DNA of 64,000 nt from Crocinitomicaceae bacterium. GTDB lineage: Bacteria > Bacteroidota > Bacteroidia > Flavobacteriales_G > Salibacteraceae. This document shows, one piece after another, positions 49,900 to 58,769 of the stretch. A model generated the notes under the pieces. That model made no database searches and was not told where the DNA came from. It worked only from the letters and a program-made list of their open reading frames with translations. The translations under genes and the position numbers were made by a program. The number at the start of each line of letters is the position of its first letter. Positions within the stretch are counted from its first letter, which is position 1. Location of the stretch: the NCBI GenBank assembly GCA_002713215.1, contig PAVO01000030.1, positions 62,001 to 126,000 on the forward strand, read 5' to 3'.

Positions 49900-50253
49900 T
49901 CAGAAAGTTCGTGCATATTCGCCACCGACCATGAGTGACTTTCCGATGTAGTGCTTGAATTTATCGACTTGGTTGCCTTTTGCAACCGTTGCATGGGGAA
50001 TAAACTCGTGGTCGTATCCATAACCAAGTTTTTTGTAATAGTTATGTCGACGATCGATTAGTCCACCTGGTGGATTGTCAAAGATCAACACGGTAATATC
50101 GTGATCTTTCCAGTGTTTAACATCAATAACTTTACATGAGGCCGTTGCTTCGTGCCCGGTTCTGAATCTTCCGAGTTTTTCAGCTTTACAAAAGCAAAGT
50201 GTGATGTGCCAATCAGTGTTGGCTACTTCTAATGCTGCGGTGAAATTTCCCAT
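49900..50253 (-). CDS. 2H phosphoesterase-like protein, 117 aa
   Basis: Two HxT motifs typical of the 2H phosphoesterase (LigT-like) superfamily: H16-I-T18 (DWHITLCF) and H87-A-T89 (PHATVAK), each at the end of a beta strand, about 70 residues apart. Such enzymes cut 2',3'-cyclic phosphates or cyclic oligonucleotides; phage members include tRNA-repair and anti-CBASS enzymes. At 117 aa it is a minimal version. Second gene after the 95-aa membrane protein. Sub-family and substrate are unproven. Confidence 0.6.
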   Translation of the reverse strand: MGNFTAALEVANTDWHITLCFCKAEKLGRFRTGHEATASCKVIDVKHWKDHDITVLIFDNPPGGLIDRRHNYYKKLGYGYDHEFIPHATVAKGNQVDKFKHYIGKSLMVGGEYARTF

Positions 50254-50301
50254 TTTCAGTCGCTCATAGGGTAGGCGGTAATGACGCCAGTAACGACAGG
50301 T

Positions 50302-50589
50302 TCATCGTGCACCTCTTTTACCTGGAGGTATCTTAGAGAGCATTTGTTTGCGTGACCAGAATGCGGCAATGAAAACCACGACGTTGATAAGAGAAAATAT
50401 GGTGAATGTTGTCCAGAACTCTGCGGGCTGTTCTGCGAGGCTGATCTTGGTCGCGCTGTACTTATCTAGGTCGTTTATCTCGCCCGTCACTATTGCATAC
50501 ACAAGTAATGCTAGAATTACGAGCCCGAGCAAAAGTGAAAAAAGATAGTTAGCTTTATCAGTGCTGGCGCTGGTCATCATGCCATCCAT
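50302..50589 (-). CDS. Two-pass membrane protein, 95 aa
   Basis: Starts MDGMMTSASTDKANYLFSLL (Met3 or Met4 are other possible starts). Helices at residues 16-36 and 60-77, with a short extracytoplasmic loop and a basic end (KIPPGKRGAR). Its stop is directly followed by the frame of the 2H gene. First gene of the operon under 50614-50655. Function unknown. Confidence 0.65.
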   Translation of the reverse strand: MDGMMTSASTDKANYLFSLLLGLVILALLVYAIVTGEINDLDKYSATKISLAEQPAEFWTTFTIFSLINVVVFIAAFWSRKQMLSKIPPGKRGAR

Positions 50590-50613
50590 ATCAATAGTTA
50601 TTTAGATATAGAA

Positions 50614-50655
50614 ACTATACCAGCACCCGATAAATAAAACAACATTTGTGTTGTT
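50614..50655 (-). promoter_or_regulatory. Operator-promoter
   Basis: AACAAC-ATTTGT-GTTGTT at 50638-50655; TTGTTT, 17-bp spacer, TGG-TATAGT (-10 at 50614-50619). Confidence 0.85.
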
Positions 50656-50662
50656 GTTCGGT

Positions 50663-52093
50663 TTATTTTTCTGACTTCTTCTTCATGTGTTTCTTGCACT
50701 CGGTGATCCAGCCTTCGCGCCTGGCAGCAAGGTAGGCACCGTTCTCAACCTTTTTCCATTCTTGAATATCGCTAACCTGCTTCGCAGATTCGATGCAAGC
50801 CTCTTTATTCCACTTATAAGGGCTTGATGCACGTTTCATGTGCTTTGTGCACTTCTTGAACCAGTTATTGCGTTTGGCAGCCGCATACGCCCCTCTGCTA
50901 TGCTCCATCCATTCAGTGATCGTCTTAAACTTCTTGGCTGATTCGATACAAGCAGCTTCCGTCCAGCGAGAAGATATGCTGGGCATCAGTTTATCGAGCC
51001 ACCCCTTTTGTTTGGCTCTAAAGTAAGTTGAACTGGCGCCTCGCATCCACTCGGTTCTGGTTTTGAAACGCTTGGAGTCTGCGACGCAGTCTTTTTTCAA
51101 AATTCGATTCCGCGTTTTGTTTTTCGCCGGCATGAGTTCATCTATCCAGCCATTTTGTAATGCTGCGCGGTAAGAACCGTGGTGTCCCTTAGTCCACTCA
51201 GTACGAGATTTGAACTTTTTGGCGTGCTTCTTACATTCAGCTTTAGTCCAGACTTTTTTGGATGATGCGCGCGCCGGCATGTGCGCCGTGCAACTTTCCA
51301 TCCACCCATATTGATAAGCGGCAGAGTAAGAACTCAGATTACCTTCTCGCCATGCCTTACGATCAGGGTACTTTTTGGCTATTTTAATGCACTCGTCTTC
51401 TGTCCACTGTTTTCGAGGTTTCGGTGTCGCCATATGAGCAACGCACTCATTAAACCACCCCATACGTCTGGCGAGTCGATATGATTGAGTGTGACCCTGA
51501 CTCCATTCCGTTCTTGTATTGAACGCTTTGGCATGCTTAAGGCACTCTTTTTTAGTCATGTCTAACTTGGTTGTTTCGTAGGGCTTGGGCATATGGGCAA
51601 CACATTCATTGAACCAGCCCATTTTCTTCGAATAGTGGTAGGTTGCAGCGTGGCCGCGACTCCATGCGCTTCTGGTCTCGAATTCTTTAGCGTGCGAGAG
51701 ACACTCTTCCTTCGTCCACTGGTTGTACTGGCGCACATTCATATGCTCAATGCATTGCTCGTAGATACCATGAGTCTTGGCATCTTTAAGCGACTGAGGA
51801 TGTATATTTCGCCATTCAGTAATTGTTTTGCAGCGTTGTGCGAACTTAAGGCATTGCTTAGGGGAGTGGGTCGTCGTCTTTTTCTTAGGCTTAGAACGTG
51901 TGTTTTTGGTCTTTGGTAAACGTTTTGGTTTAAAGTGGAGGCGGAATTCAACTATCCAATGCGATTTAACTGCGACTTCATGTGCAGCGGGACTTTTTTC
52001 CTGCCATTCATCTTCGCTAGTGTATTTCTTAGCATCCTTTAAACATGTTTGGTACGTCCATTGATTTACATCTGAACTAGTTTGTGGTGCCAC
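50663..52093 (-). CDS. Tandem W-C-A-W-Y-GW-C-HM repeat protein, 476 aa
   Basis: Starts at GTG 52093 (MAPQTSSD). Nine repeats of about 45-50 residues, each W(T)xxxC...AK.(F/Y)xTRTEW..G...SY..A...GW...C..HM, joined by basic linkers (PKPRK, ARASSKK). Repeat 1 is degenerate. Such repeats are usually found as single or few copies fused to phage or bacterial endonucleases; no nuclease domain is present here. A DNA-recognition role is inferred, not shown. It is strongly basic. Own promoter with a different palindrome (52150-52167). Confidence 0.8.
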   Translation of the reverse strand: MAPQTSSDVNQWTYQTCLKDAKKYTSEDEWQEKSPAAHEVAVKSHWIVEFRLHFKPKRLPKTKNTRSKPKKKTTTHSPKQCLKFAQRCKTITEWRNIHPQSLKDAKTHGIYEQCIEHMNVRQYNQWTKEECLSHAKEFETRSAWSRGHAATYHYSKKMGWFNECVAHMPKPYETTKLDMTKKECLKHAKAFNTRTEWSQGHTQSYRLARRMGWFNECVAHMATPKPRKQWTEDECIKIAKKYPDRKAWREGNLSSYSAAYQYGWMESCTAHMPARASSKKVWTKAECKKHAKKFKSRTEWTKGHHGSYRAALQNGWIDELMPAKNKTRNRILKKDCVADSKRFKTRTEWMRGASSTYFRAKQKGWLDKLMPSISSRWTEAACIESAKKFKTITEWMEHSRGAYAAAKRNNWFKKCTKHMKRASSPYKWNKEACIESAKQVSDIQEWKKVENGAYLAARREGWITECKKHMKKKSEK

Positions 52094-52136
52094 GGTTCAT
52101 GCCCTGAATTAAAAAAATAATTGTTTTAATTAGGAC

Positions 52137-52167
52137 ATCATATGCGAAATTTTGGCAAATGCCAAAA
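52137..52167 (-). promoter_or_regulatory. Promoter with a second type of palindrome
   Basis: TTTTGGCA-AA-TGCCAAAA at 52150-52167; on the minus strand its arm gives -35 TTGGCA (52160-52165), 17-bp spacer, TATGAT (52137-52142). Same design as the AACAAC sites, different sequence. Confidence 0.7.
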
Positions 52168-52202
52168 GTGGATTCCCGGGCATAAAATACCCGGGGATTA
52201 TT

Positions 52203-53786
52203 CTAGGCCTGCAAGTTAAGTCCCACGGCCGCTCTACACTCTTCTAGCCATCGATAATTACTGGCAGCGGAATAGGCAGCTGCGTGTTTTTCTCGGAACT
52301 GGCGAATGCTTTCACAGTTTGACGCGAGCTTTACACATGTTTCCAGTGTCCATTTTAACTTTCGAGACATATGAGCAACACACTTGTCAAAATACCCATA
52401 CCGCTTAGCGGCCTTATAGGCGATGTATTCAGCGTCAAGCCACTCGCTTCGCGTTTGGTATTTTGCAGCGGACTCCATGCATTTTTCTTCTGTCCATTTA
52501 CGAGCGCGAGGTTTCATCGTTCTAAGTGGCTTCATGTGCGAGCAACATTCATCCATCCAGCCTTCACGGCTAGCAGCTTGGTAAACGAGGTTGTCACCCT
52601 TAGCCCATTTGGTACGGGAACTAAAATTTGCAGCAGACGCTTTACATACTTCAAGGGTATAGGTGCGCTTGATTGGCTTCCTTTTCATGTGCGAGCAACA
52701 TTCATCCATCCAGCCCTTGATCTGCGCTTGGCGATAGTACACAGGGTCACCTTTTTTCCACTCGTCACGAGTGTTGTACTGCTCTGCGCTTTCTTTACAC
52801 TCATCAAAAGTTAGTTTTACTTTTAAACGGTCAAACCCTGGGATCATGTGTTCACAGCATAGTTCATACCATCCGAATTTTATTGCTGCGTTTCTGGCAC
52901 TCGGGTCGCCAATTCGCCAATCGAGTCGGGTTTCGTAATTCTCGGCGGATGCAATGCACTCCTGCTTTGAATATGATTTATACGATCGCTTAGGGATGAG
53001 AGTCGTCATGTGCTCAGTACATTTTTTAAACCATCCATATTGCAATGCTGCTTTGTAGCTTTCAAAGTCAGACTCAAGCCAGATTTTTTGTGAAGTGTGT
53101 TGTTTTGCTGAAGCAAGACATATTTCTAGCGTCCATTTCGGCTCGAAACCATCACTTTGTAAAGTGCCTCCACGTTGCATGTGTGCCGTACACTGTTCTA
53201 TCCATTTGTGTCGGCATGCAGATTGGTATGCGCCGCGTCCATTTTTTCGCCAATCTTTAAGTACGCTGTACTTTTTTGCATCTTCAATGCAGCGTTCAAG
53301 TGTCCAGTAAAGCTGCTTTCCTTCATGTGGCGTGAAGTGCTTCGAGCAGTCTTCAATCCAATCGTATTGCATGGCAGCATAATAAGCTGAGTGTTCAGAG
53401 AGGCGCCAGTCCTTAAGTGATTCAAACCGACGGGCTGAGCGCAAACATCGCATTTTGTACCACGTTCGTTCAACCATGCTTTGATCAGCAAAATGAAATG
53501 TACATTCCTCGAACCACTCTTGCACTTGAGCATGAGAAAAAGCGTCCGGATTCCCGTGGCGCCATGCGTATATTGTTTTAAATTGCTTTGCGTCTTCAAT
53601 GCAAGTGACTTTGTCCCAACACTCGGGAGTTTGAATGGCATCAATACAGGTATCAAGCCAACCTTCTCGTTTGGCTTTACTGTGGATGTTTGGGTGGTTA
53701 TGTTTCCATGCGGCTAGGGTGAAGTATGGTTTGGTGCTCTTCACGCATTCCGAAACCGTCATGTTATGCGTAGATAAACGTCTCAT
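52203..53786 (-). CDS. Tandem W-C-A-W-Y-GW-C-HM repeat protein, 527 aa
   Basis: Starts MRRLSTHNMTVSECVKS behind AAAGGATT. Ten repeats of the same unit as the neighbour, best kept in repeats 6-9 (KKGDPVYYRQAQIKGWMDECCSHM; AKGDNLVYQAASREGWMDECCSHM). Each unit has a conserved Trp, Cys, Tyr and GW(M/L)xEC. No nuclease, helicase or other domain. Upstream of the 476-aa paralogue, 109 bases apart. Function unknown; the tandem array suggests recognition of a long or repetitive ligand. Confidence 0.8.
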   Translation of the reverse strand: MRRLSTHNMTVSECVKSTKPYFTLAAWKHNHPNIHSKAKREGWLDTCIDAIQTPECWDKVTCIEDAKQFKTIYAWRHGNPDAFSHAQVQEWFEECTFHFADQSMVERTWYKMRCLRSARRFESLKDWRLSEHSAYYAAMQYDWIEDCSKHFTPHEGKQLYWTLERCIEDAKKYSVLKDWRKNGRGAYQSACRHKWIEQCTAHMQRGGTLQSDGFEPKWTLEICLASAKQHTSQKIWLESDFESYKAALQYGWFKKCTEHMTTLIPKRSYKSYSKQECIASAENYETRLDWRIGDPSARNAAIKFGWYELCCEHMIPGFDRLKVKLTFDECKESAEQYNTRDEWKKGDPVYYRQAQIKGWMDECCSHMKRKPIKRTYTLEVCKASAANFSSRTKWAKGDNLVYQAASREGWMDECCSHMKPLRTMKPRARKWTEEKCMESAAKYQTRSEWLDAEYIAYKAAKRYGYFDKCVAHMSRKLKWTLETCVKLASNCESIRQFREKHAAAYSAASNYRWLEECRAAVGLNLQA

Positions 53787-53860
53787 TGTAATCCTTTACT
53801 TTAGTGGCCACAGTCCATGTGACATATGCGTTTATAATAACATGAGATTCTGAATAAAGT

Positions 53861-54388
53861 CTATGTATTACAGTAACAACCTTTTGCGTCACTGACGATT
53901 GCAGCAACAGGAAATTGACGCGTAGCATGTCCGATAAAAGGCTCGACAATGCCTTCGTTTTGGCTGCAACTGATCCCGCTTGAGTAGGGGCCCAGGTATA
54001 TGAGCTTCTCATCCTGGTCAAATACAGCAACGGCCGGCAGGGAGGGGATTTTACTCTGCATGCTTTTACTAATTTCGCCAACGACGATGTTACTCAACCC
54101 TTTGTTTTTAGCCAACGACTTAACCGACTCAATGTGAGGCTGAGCAACAATTTGACACCAACAACCTCTGTTTTCAAAGTGAACTACGGTAAGGGAAAGA
54201 TCGCCCACTTCACGTTTGAGGCTATCTGTGAAAGAAGAGTCAAACCCCGTATTCATACTGAGGGTGTAAAGTGCGCCATTCGGGTCAAACTCACTGAGTG
54301 AGTCTTGTCTAATGATGAAGAGAAAAAGGGCGCAAAGAGCAAACCACGAGGTTACCCCAACGCCCCACAATGTACGAGAACTCATCAA
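53861..54388 (-). CDS. Thioredoxin-like membrane-anchored protein, 175 aa
   Basis: Starts [28 protein letters not shown]: a membrane anchor (residues 8-27). The periplasmic domain has [14 protein letters not shown], an active-site-like CxC at the end of a strand, and [21 protein letters not shown], as in thioredoxin-fold DUF6436-type proteins; the C-terminus GCYCNT holds another pair. Possible disulfide or metal handling. Coupled to the chemotaxis receptor gene (4-base overlap). Confidence 0.65.
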   Translation of the reverse strand: MMSSRTLWGVGVTSWFALCALFLFIIRQDSLSEFDPNGALYTLSMNTGFDSSFTDSLKREVGDLSLTVVHFENRGCWCQIVAQPHIESVKSLAKNKGLSNIVVGEISKSMQSKIPSLPAVAVFDQDEKLIYLGPYSSGISCSQNEGIVEPFIGHATRQFPVAAIVSDAKGCYCNT

Positions 54389-55866
54389 CTCTTAAACTTA
54401 GTTAATTGCTGTTCCAGTGAGCTGACAATGGCTTTTAACTCCATCATTGCTTCATGGCTTTCGTTGACGTCCAATATTTGCTCTTTGGATGATTCGTTGA
54501 GCTGGTGGGCTGATTGAGCAATATCACTGGATACCGTGGTTTGCTCTTCAGCAGCAGTCGCGACAGAATCGATATTAGAGTTCAACAGATTGGTGTTATC
54601 GTATATCTGGCTCATTGCCTCTGACGCCACACCGGAGGCATCAGCACTCCCTTTAGCGTCAGATAAACACGTTGCCATCATTCCGACAGACCTTTTAGAA
54701 TCTTCAATCAGTGCGGTTGTGATTGCAGTGATATGTTCAGCTTGCTCACTGGTATTCCTAGCCAGAGTTCTCACTTCATCTGCAACAACGGCAAATCCTC
54801 TGCCGTGTTCGCCCGCTCGGGCAGATTCAATGGCAGCATTTAGCGCCAATAGGTTTGTCTGATCAGATATGCCCATGATAGCAGCCATGGTTTTATCAAT
54901 TTCGGTGCACTTTGACGACAGGTCTTCAATTATTGACGATGCAGACTGTAAGCGATGATAAAGTTGGCCTATATCTTTGGTAGACTTGTCGATTGTGTCT
55001 TTTGCTGTCTGAGTGTTCGATTGATTATCACCAGATAACGAGTTTGCGTCAGCAGCACGATGAGCAACGTCACGAGAGGTAATGGACATTTGCTCAATGG
55101 CAGTGGCAATTCCTTCAATTTGAGAAACATTGCCTTGAACAGAGTGGATTAACTTTTCAGAGACGGTCTCGACTTTCCCCGATAATAATCCAGCCTGTTT
55201 GCTGGTCAGTTTAGCTTCATCGACAATCGACTTAAATGTGGAGATGAGGTTGCGGAAGTTATCCAGTTCCCGAATGCTTGAATCAATATCTACATTAAGA
55301 TTAATCGCGCTTTTATCTTCAATGATGGTATCCACTGCATGAGCGAGCGCATAGGCGGACTTTGCTTCACGGTGACTGGTTGCAGAAACATACATGATCA
55401 CAGCACCTTCAGCGATAGCGAAACAAGAGTGAATAACCAAAACACCCCAGCTGGCGTGGCCGTCTTCAAATATCCTTAACTCAGAGCCGCCCATTTGCAA
55501 AATGAAGAATGAGAAATGGTGTATAGCGATCGTGATGACACTGGCCAATACCACTTTCCAATCTCGATAAAAGCCGAGGAAGGCAAGCGTGGCAAATACT
55601 TCGAAATGAAGTTCTGTCATGCCTGCCGTCATTTGGATATGCAATGCTGTGAAAAGCTGTGTGGCAATACCAACGGTAATGCGGGTTAATTGTGAACCTG
55701 GTTTTATAAAGATCATGGCCATTGGAACACTCATGATGAGTAAGCTACCTACTATGGCCTGAATGTGTAATCCAGTGAAAAATGCAATAATGAGCGAAAC
55801 AACAAACTGTGTTAGCAATACGCCAATAAACACTTTGTTCGCCTGGGATATCCATGGGTAATTCAT
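54385..55866 (-). CDS. Methyl-accepting chemotaxis protein, six-TM type, 493 aa
   Basis: Six membrane helices in the first 160 residues with membrane-edge histidines (H76, H87, H116, H117, H146); no separate periplasmic ligand domain and no clear HAMP. The signalling hairpin is intact: [20 protein letters not shown] (335-354) and [18 protein letters not shown] (355-372). It reports a signal to CheA and so steers the flagella. It is under an AACAAC operator, so the element controls host movement together with its own genes. Sensed signal unknown. Confidence 0.92.
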   Translation of the reverse strand: MNYPWISQANKVFIGVLLTQFVVSLIIAFFTGLHIQAIVGSLLIMSVPMAMIFIKPGSQLTRITVGIATQLFTALHIQMTAGMTELHFEVFATLAFLGFYRDWKVVLASVITIAIHHFSFFILQMGGSELRIFEDGHASWGVLVIHSCFAIAEGAVIMYVSATSHREAKSAYALAHAVDTIIEDKSAINLNVDIDSSIRELDNFRNLISTFKSIVDEAKLTSKQAGLLSGKVETVSEKLIHSVQGNVSQIEGIATAIEQMSITSRDVAHRAADANSLSGDNQSNTQTAKDTIDKSTKDIGQLYHRLQSASSIIEDLSSKCTEIDKTMAAIMGISDQTNLLALNAAIESARAGEHGRGFAVVADEVRTLARNTSEQAEHITAITTALIEDSKRSVGMMATCLSDAKGSADASGVASEAMSQIYDNTNLLNSNIDSVATAAEEQTTVSSDIAQSAHQLNESSKEQILDVNESHEAMMELKAIVSSLEQQLTKFKS

Positions 55867-55962
55867 AACGTCTTAATTCAAAAGCTTTTATTATCTGTGC
55901 AGTATCAATGCATGATAATAGTGCCTGTGTGCCTCTTAATTTGATTGGTTGAATTTGGCGCG

Positions 55963-56004
55963 ATATTACCAAACGGTCAAAAAACTTACAACAATTATGT
56001 TGTT
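55963..56004 (-). promoter_or_regulatory. Operator-promoter of chemotaxis receptor
   Basis: TACAAC-AATTAT-GTTGTT at 55987-56004; TTGTAA, 17-bp spacer, TGG-TAATAT (-10 at 55963-55968). Confidence 0.8.
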
Positions 56005-56030
56005 TTTGACATTGATGGGATAAGTAAAGA

Positions 56031-56083
56031 AACCCTTACAGCTTGGAGAACGGAGTGATTGATGGATGTAAACCAAGAGTAAG
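56031..56083 (+). other. Long hairpin upstream of membrane protein gene
   Basis: CCCTTAC...GTAAGGG with inner CTTGG...CCAAG can pair over about 53 bases. It lies 120 bases before the plus gene; may be a leader structure. Rest of 56005-56188 shows nothing else. Confidence 0.35.
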
Positions 56084-56203
56084 GGCTTTAAGTGGTTTCA
56101 TCGGTTATTCTAGCAGCTTTCGTTATGTTGGATTAAAAGCAGATATTAAAATTTTACGAATACAAAAAGTTGGCGGCATGATACTATTTTGGAAAAGGAC
56201 TTT

Positions 56204-56731
56204 GTGAATATAGCAATGGATGCAAGCAACACCCCCACATGGAAACACTACCTCTACAATGCATTTCTCTGTGTCGTATTAGCAGGATTGATGACACTAT
56301 TTATCATTGGTACTAATGCTGATATGGAAAATGAGTCCAGCGGACGAGTTGAGTTAATTGGCGAAGTTATGTTTGCTGAATCCGTGGCTCAGGCAACGTA
56401 TATGGCTATGCTTGAAAATGAACAATCAATCATCAATGCGGTGAATACCGGAATGGTACCCCTGGTACCCACGCTGGTAGAAGCGGGTTTCTTAAAAGAC
56501 TCTGTTGGTGATACAGGGGCAAAAGTATCCATCAAGGTACAGGATGAAAGTACCGTTCTGATAAAGGTGGATGTTCTCTCTAATAACTTGTTCCAGTACG
56601 GCTTGTGTGAATGGCTCGAAGATCTGGAAAACGATCCTGCCTTCGAAAAAATATTTTCGCACGGCAAAATCGCTCAGTGTGGCAATGCAGCGTTTGTTTT
56701 TAGTAAGCGATATGGCTATGCAGCCGCTTAA
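56204..56731 (+). CDS. Single-pass membrane protein, 175 aa
   Basis: Start at GTG 56204 (MNIAMDASNTPTWKHYLY) with AAAGGA before it; a TTG at 56189 lies before that site. One helix at about residues 22-42 (AFLCVVLAGLMTLFIIG). The extracytoplasmic part is acidic and has two cysteines (YGLCEWLEDL, KIAQCGNAAF); it resembles a pilin-like stalk but no prepilin motif is seen. Its stop overlaps the end of the converging 150-aa gene. Confidence 0.65.
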   Translation: MNIAMDASNTPTWKHYLYNAFLCVVLAGLMTLFIIGTNADMENESSGRVELIGEVMFAESVAQATYMAMLENEQSIINAVNTGMVPLVPTLVEAGFLKDSVGDTGAKVSIKVQDESTVLIKVDVLSNNLFQYGLCEWLEDLENDPAFEKIFSHGKIAQCGNAAFVFSKRYGYAAA

Positions 56732-57180
56732 TTCAGCATAAAGTTTTCATTGCTATTGTCTTTATAACCGGTGATGGCTTTTAGTTCTTTGCTTAGCCAT
56801 TTAATGCGAGCGGCGCCAGCAGTCATATCATCTGTATTTTCAGTCAAAAAGAATTGGTTAGCCAACTGATCATCGGTTAACTCGCCTAGTGGCATAGAGG
56901 CACGAATTTCGTTATAACGCTCAATGTTAGCTCCTTCTTTCTCTGCGGCCATCTTGACCATGCGAGATAACCAGCGCAGTCGCTCTTTTGCGGCAGTGAG
57001 GAACATTGAGCCGCCAACACTGTGCCCTAGATTGGGCATTTCAAGCGCCAAAGATATGACATGATCGGGCATTTTTCCATGCATAATGGCCAGTCGGCCA
57101 CCAATGTAATAATCGCCGTGTGGATCGGGTTCGCCGTTAAGTGACCATGCATTAAATGGCGTGCTTGAAGTTTCAGACAT
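56728..57180 (-). CDS. Hypothetical protein, 150 aa
   Basis: Starts MSETSSTPFNAWSLNGEPDPHGDYY. The PHGDYY motif recalls PHGDFLY of the 194-aa paralogues at 8443-9657. Two helices with RLRWLSRMVKMAAEKEG and RIKWLSKELKAITGYK look like an internal repeat. First and only gene of the operon under 57214-57255. Function unknown. Confidence 0.68.
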   Translation of the reverse strand: MSETSSTPFNAWSLNGEPDPHGDYYIGGRLAIMHGKMPDHVISLALEMPNLGHSVGGSMFLTAAKERLRWLSRMVKMAAEKEGANIERYNEIRASMPLGELTDDQLANQFFLTENTDDMTAGAARIKWLSKELKAITGYKDNSNENFMLN

Positions 57181-57211
57181 AATTCTTGCTTCGTATTGAG
57201 TTAATATGTGT

Positions 57212-58093
57212 TCATACTACCAAATCAACACCATTAAAACAACACTTTTGTTGTTTTCTGCGGTACAGCAAGGCCCCAGCTCCCATAAGTAACACTACCG
57301 CTGCACCATGAAGTGGGACATTTACGTAATCGCCATCTTCAAACTGAGGTGCGCCAACGTAATCAACATCCTGAACGTTAGCTATTATCGCGCCGTTAGT
57401 AACAAAGCGAGTGTCATCTAGCGTGGCTCCATCACCAAGAATGTAATCTCGGCCGCCAGAAAGAAATGTGCCATTAATATCTACGCCACCAATATTGAAT
57501 TCGCGATACGTCCAGCTTTGTGCAAAGTTAAATATAACGTTATTAGACGTGATCCCGCCCTCAAGCTTTATCGCAGCGCCAGAGCCCATTTTAGCCTGGC
57601 CATAAACATTCACCACCACCCAATCATTTGCTCCGCCAGAGATAGTTAAACTCTCCTGGGAATCAAGCAGTAAGCTATCGACATTATAAATGTTCTGACT
57701 TGCGTCAAAGGTGAGGCTCTCCGTCACATTAGTTCGTGACGCACCGTAATCCAATAGCGAATCACTGAGTTCGGCAATCATGGCACCGATACTAGAATCG
57801 ACACCACATCCCGCCGTCCCTTCCACATTGGCTGAAGGGCTTTGCGAAACATAACCAGAACAGGCATCTCCAGAAATGTTTACGCCGGCACCGAGTCCAA
57901 GGTAATGGGATGCGACTACTGATCCTGATATGTTGGCTTCAGACCCCAATACGATTTGCCCTAATCTTTGACCATGCGAACCAGCGACAAATATATTGTC
58001 ACCTACAAAATCAAAATTAAATGGCTCTGCGTTTGCTGCTTGAGAGAAAATGCCAACGGCAAGAAAGAATGAGGTAAATATACGTTTTTGCAT
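57212..58093 (-). CDS. Choice-of-anchor A surface protein, 293 aa
   Basis: Signal peptide 1-22 (MQKRIFTSFFLAVGIFSQAANA). The mature part has the choice-of-anchor A repeats: NISGSVVASHYLGLGAGVNISG, WVVVNVYGQAKMGSGAAI and WTYREFNIGGVDINGTFLSGG. The end VPLHGAAVVLLMGAGALLYRRKQQ is a PEP-CTERM-like sorting signal. The last ten residues (KCCFNGVDLVV) are encoded by the AACAAC operator and promoter of the next gene, so the natural stop may have been lost or displaced. No AACAAC operator in front of this gene. Confidence 0.82.
   Translation of the reverse strand: MQKRIFTSFFLAVGIFSQAANAEPFNFDFVGDNIFVAGSHGQRLGQIVLGSEANISGSVVASHYLGLGAGVNISGDACSGYVSQSPSANVEGTAGCGVDSSIGAMIAELSDSLLDYGASRTNVTESLTFDASQNIYNVDSLLLDSQESLTISGGANDWVVVNVYGQAKMGSGAAIKLEGGITSNNVIFNFAQSWTYREFNIGGVDINGTFLSGGRDYILGDGATLDDTRFVTNGAIIANVQDVDYVGAPQFEDGDYVNVPLHGAAVVLLMGAGALLYRRKQQKCCFNGVDLVV
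57214..57255 (-). promoter_or_regulatory. Operator-promoter inside the end of the anchor protein gene
   Basis: AACAAC-ACTTTT-GTTGTT at 57238-57255; TTGTTT, 17-bp spacer, TGG-TAGTAT (-10 at 57214-57219). The upstream reading frame passes through it. Confidence 0.85.
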
Positions 58094-58313
58094 ATCCTTA
58101 TGCGCTCCGTAAATTGTTTAAAATACAGTCCTTTGTTCCGATGTGATGATAGCACAAAATTTGACTACAATAGGCAGTAAGGTCTAGGAAATGATACAAA
58201 GTGATACATCCGTATTATTGACTTATTCCGTTTTTTTGTAGTTTAGTCGAGAATGTTATTGAGTTTGCCAGTTTAATCATGGTAAAAAGCGCCCGTAATT
58301 CGAGAGGTACAAA
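58094..58313. other. Divergent intergenic region
   Basis: 220 bases between the anchor protein and the globin-like gene. GAGAGGT before ATG 58314 is the ribosome-binding site. No AACAAC palindrome or terminator found. Confidence 0.45.
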
Positions 58314-58769
58314 ATGAGCTCAGAGGTAAATAGGGTTGCCGAGCATTCAAAGCGAATTATGTTGTTGCGTTCCTATGAGCGGTTAACAGTTAACGAGGAC
58401 GAGTTCTTAAGCGCTTTTGCTGAAGAGATGAAGTCCCGAGACAAAAAGATAAAAATTATACTAGACAGGATATCTGAAGAGCGTCAGCGCGCCGTAGTAA
58501 GACACAGCTTAGAGCAAGTTATGCTCCTAGCTACTAGCGGCGAAGCACCCGAATCTCTGAAGTCATTAGCACACTGGCATGGTCAAGGTGCGATGAATAT
58601 AACGGAAGACATGTTCATGAGATGGCGCGATGCGTTTTTATTTGTGTTTCGAGATTTTGACCCATATGCGTGCGACTCGTTAGCCACCCATTGGGGAGAT
58701 GCTATGTTGAGAGTAATTGAATTCTTTGTAGAGTTCGGCGCATCGAAAGATGAAAGAAAACCCGCATAA
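58314..58769 (+). CDS. Globin-like protein, 151 aa
   Basis: All helical. The SLKSLAHWHGQGAMNITEDMF segment with H89 at the expected proximal position, then MRWRDAFLFVFRDFDPYACDSLATHWGDAMLRVIEFF, follows the F-G-H helices of the globin fold. A heme-binding or sensor role is possible but heme binding is not proven. Starts MSSEVNRVAEHSKR behind GAGAGGT; ends in a terminator just before the tmRNA gene. Confidence 0.5.
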   Translation: MSSEVNRVAEHSKRIMLLRSYERLTVNEDEFLSAFAEEMKSRDKKIKIILDRISEERQRAVVRHSLEQVMLLATSGEAPESLKSLAHWHGQGAMNITEDMFMRWRDAFLFVFRDFDPYACDSLATHWGDAMLRVIEFFVEFGASKDERKPA

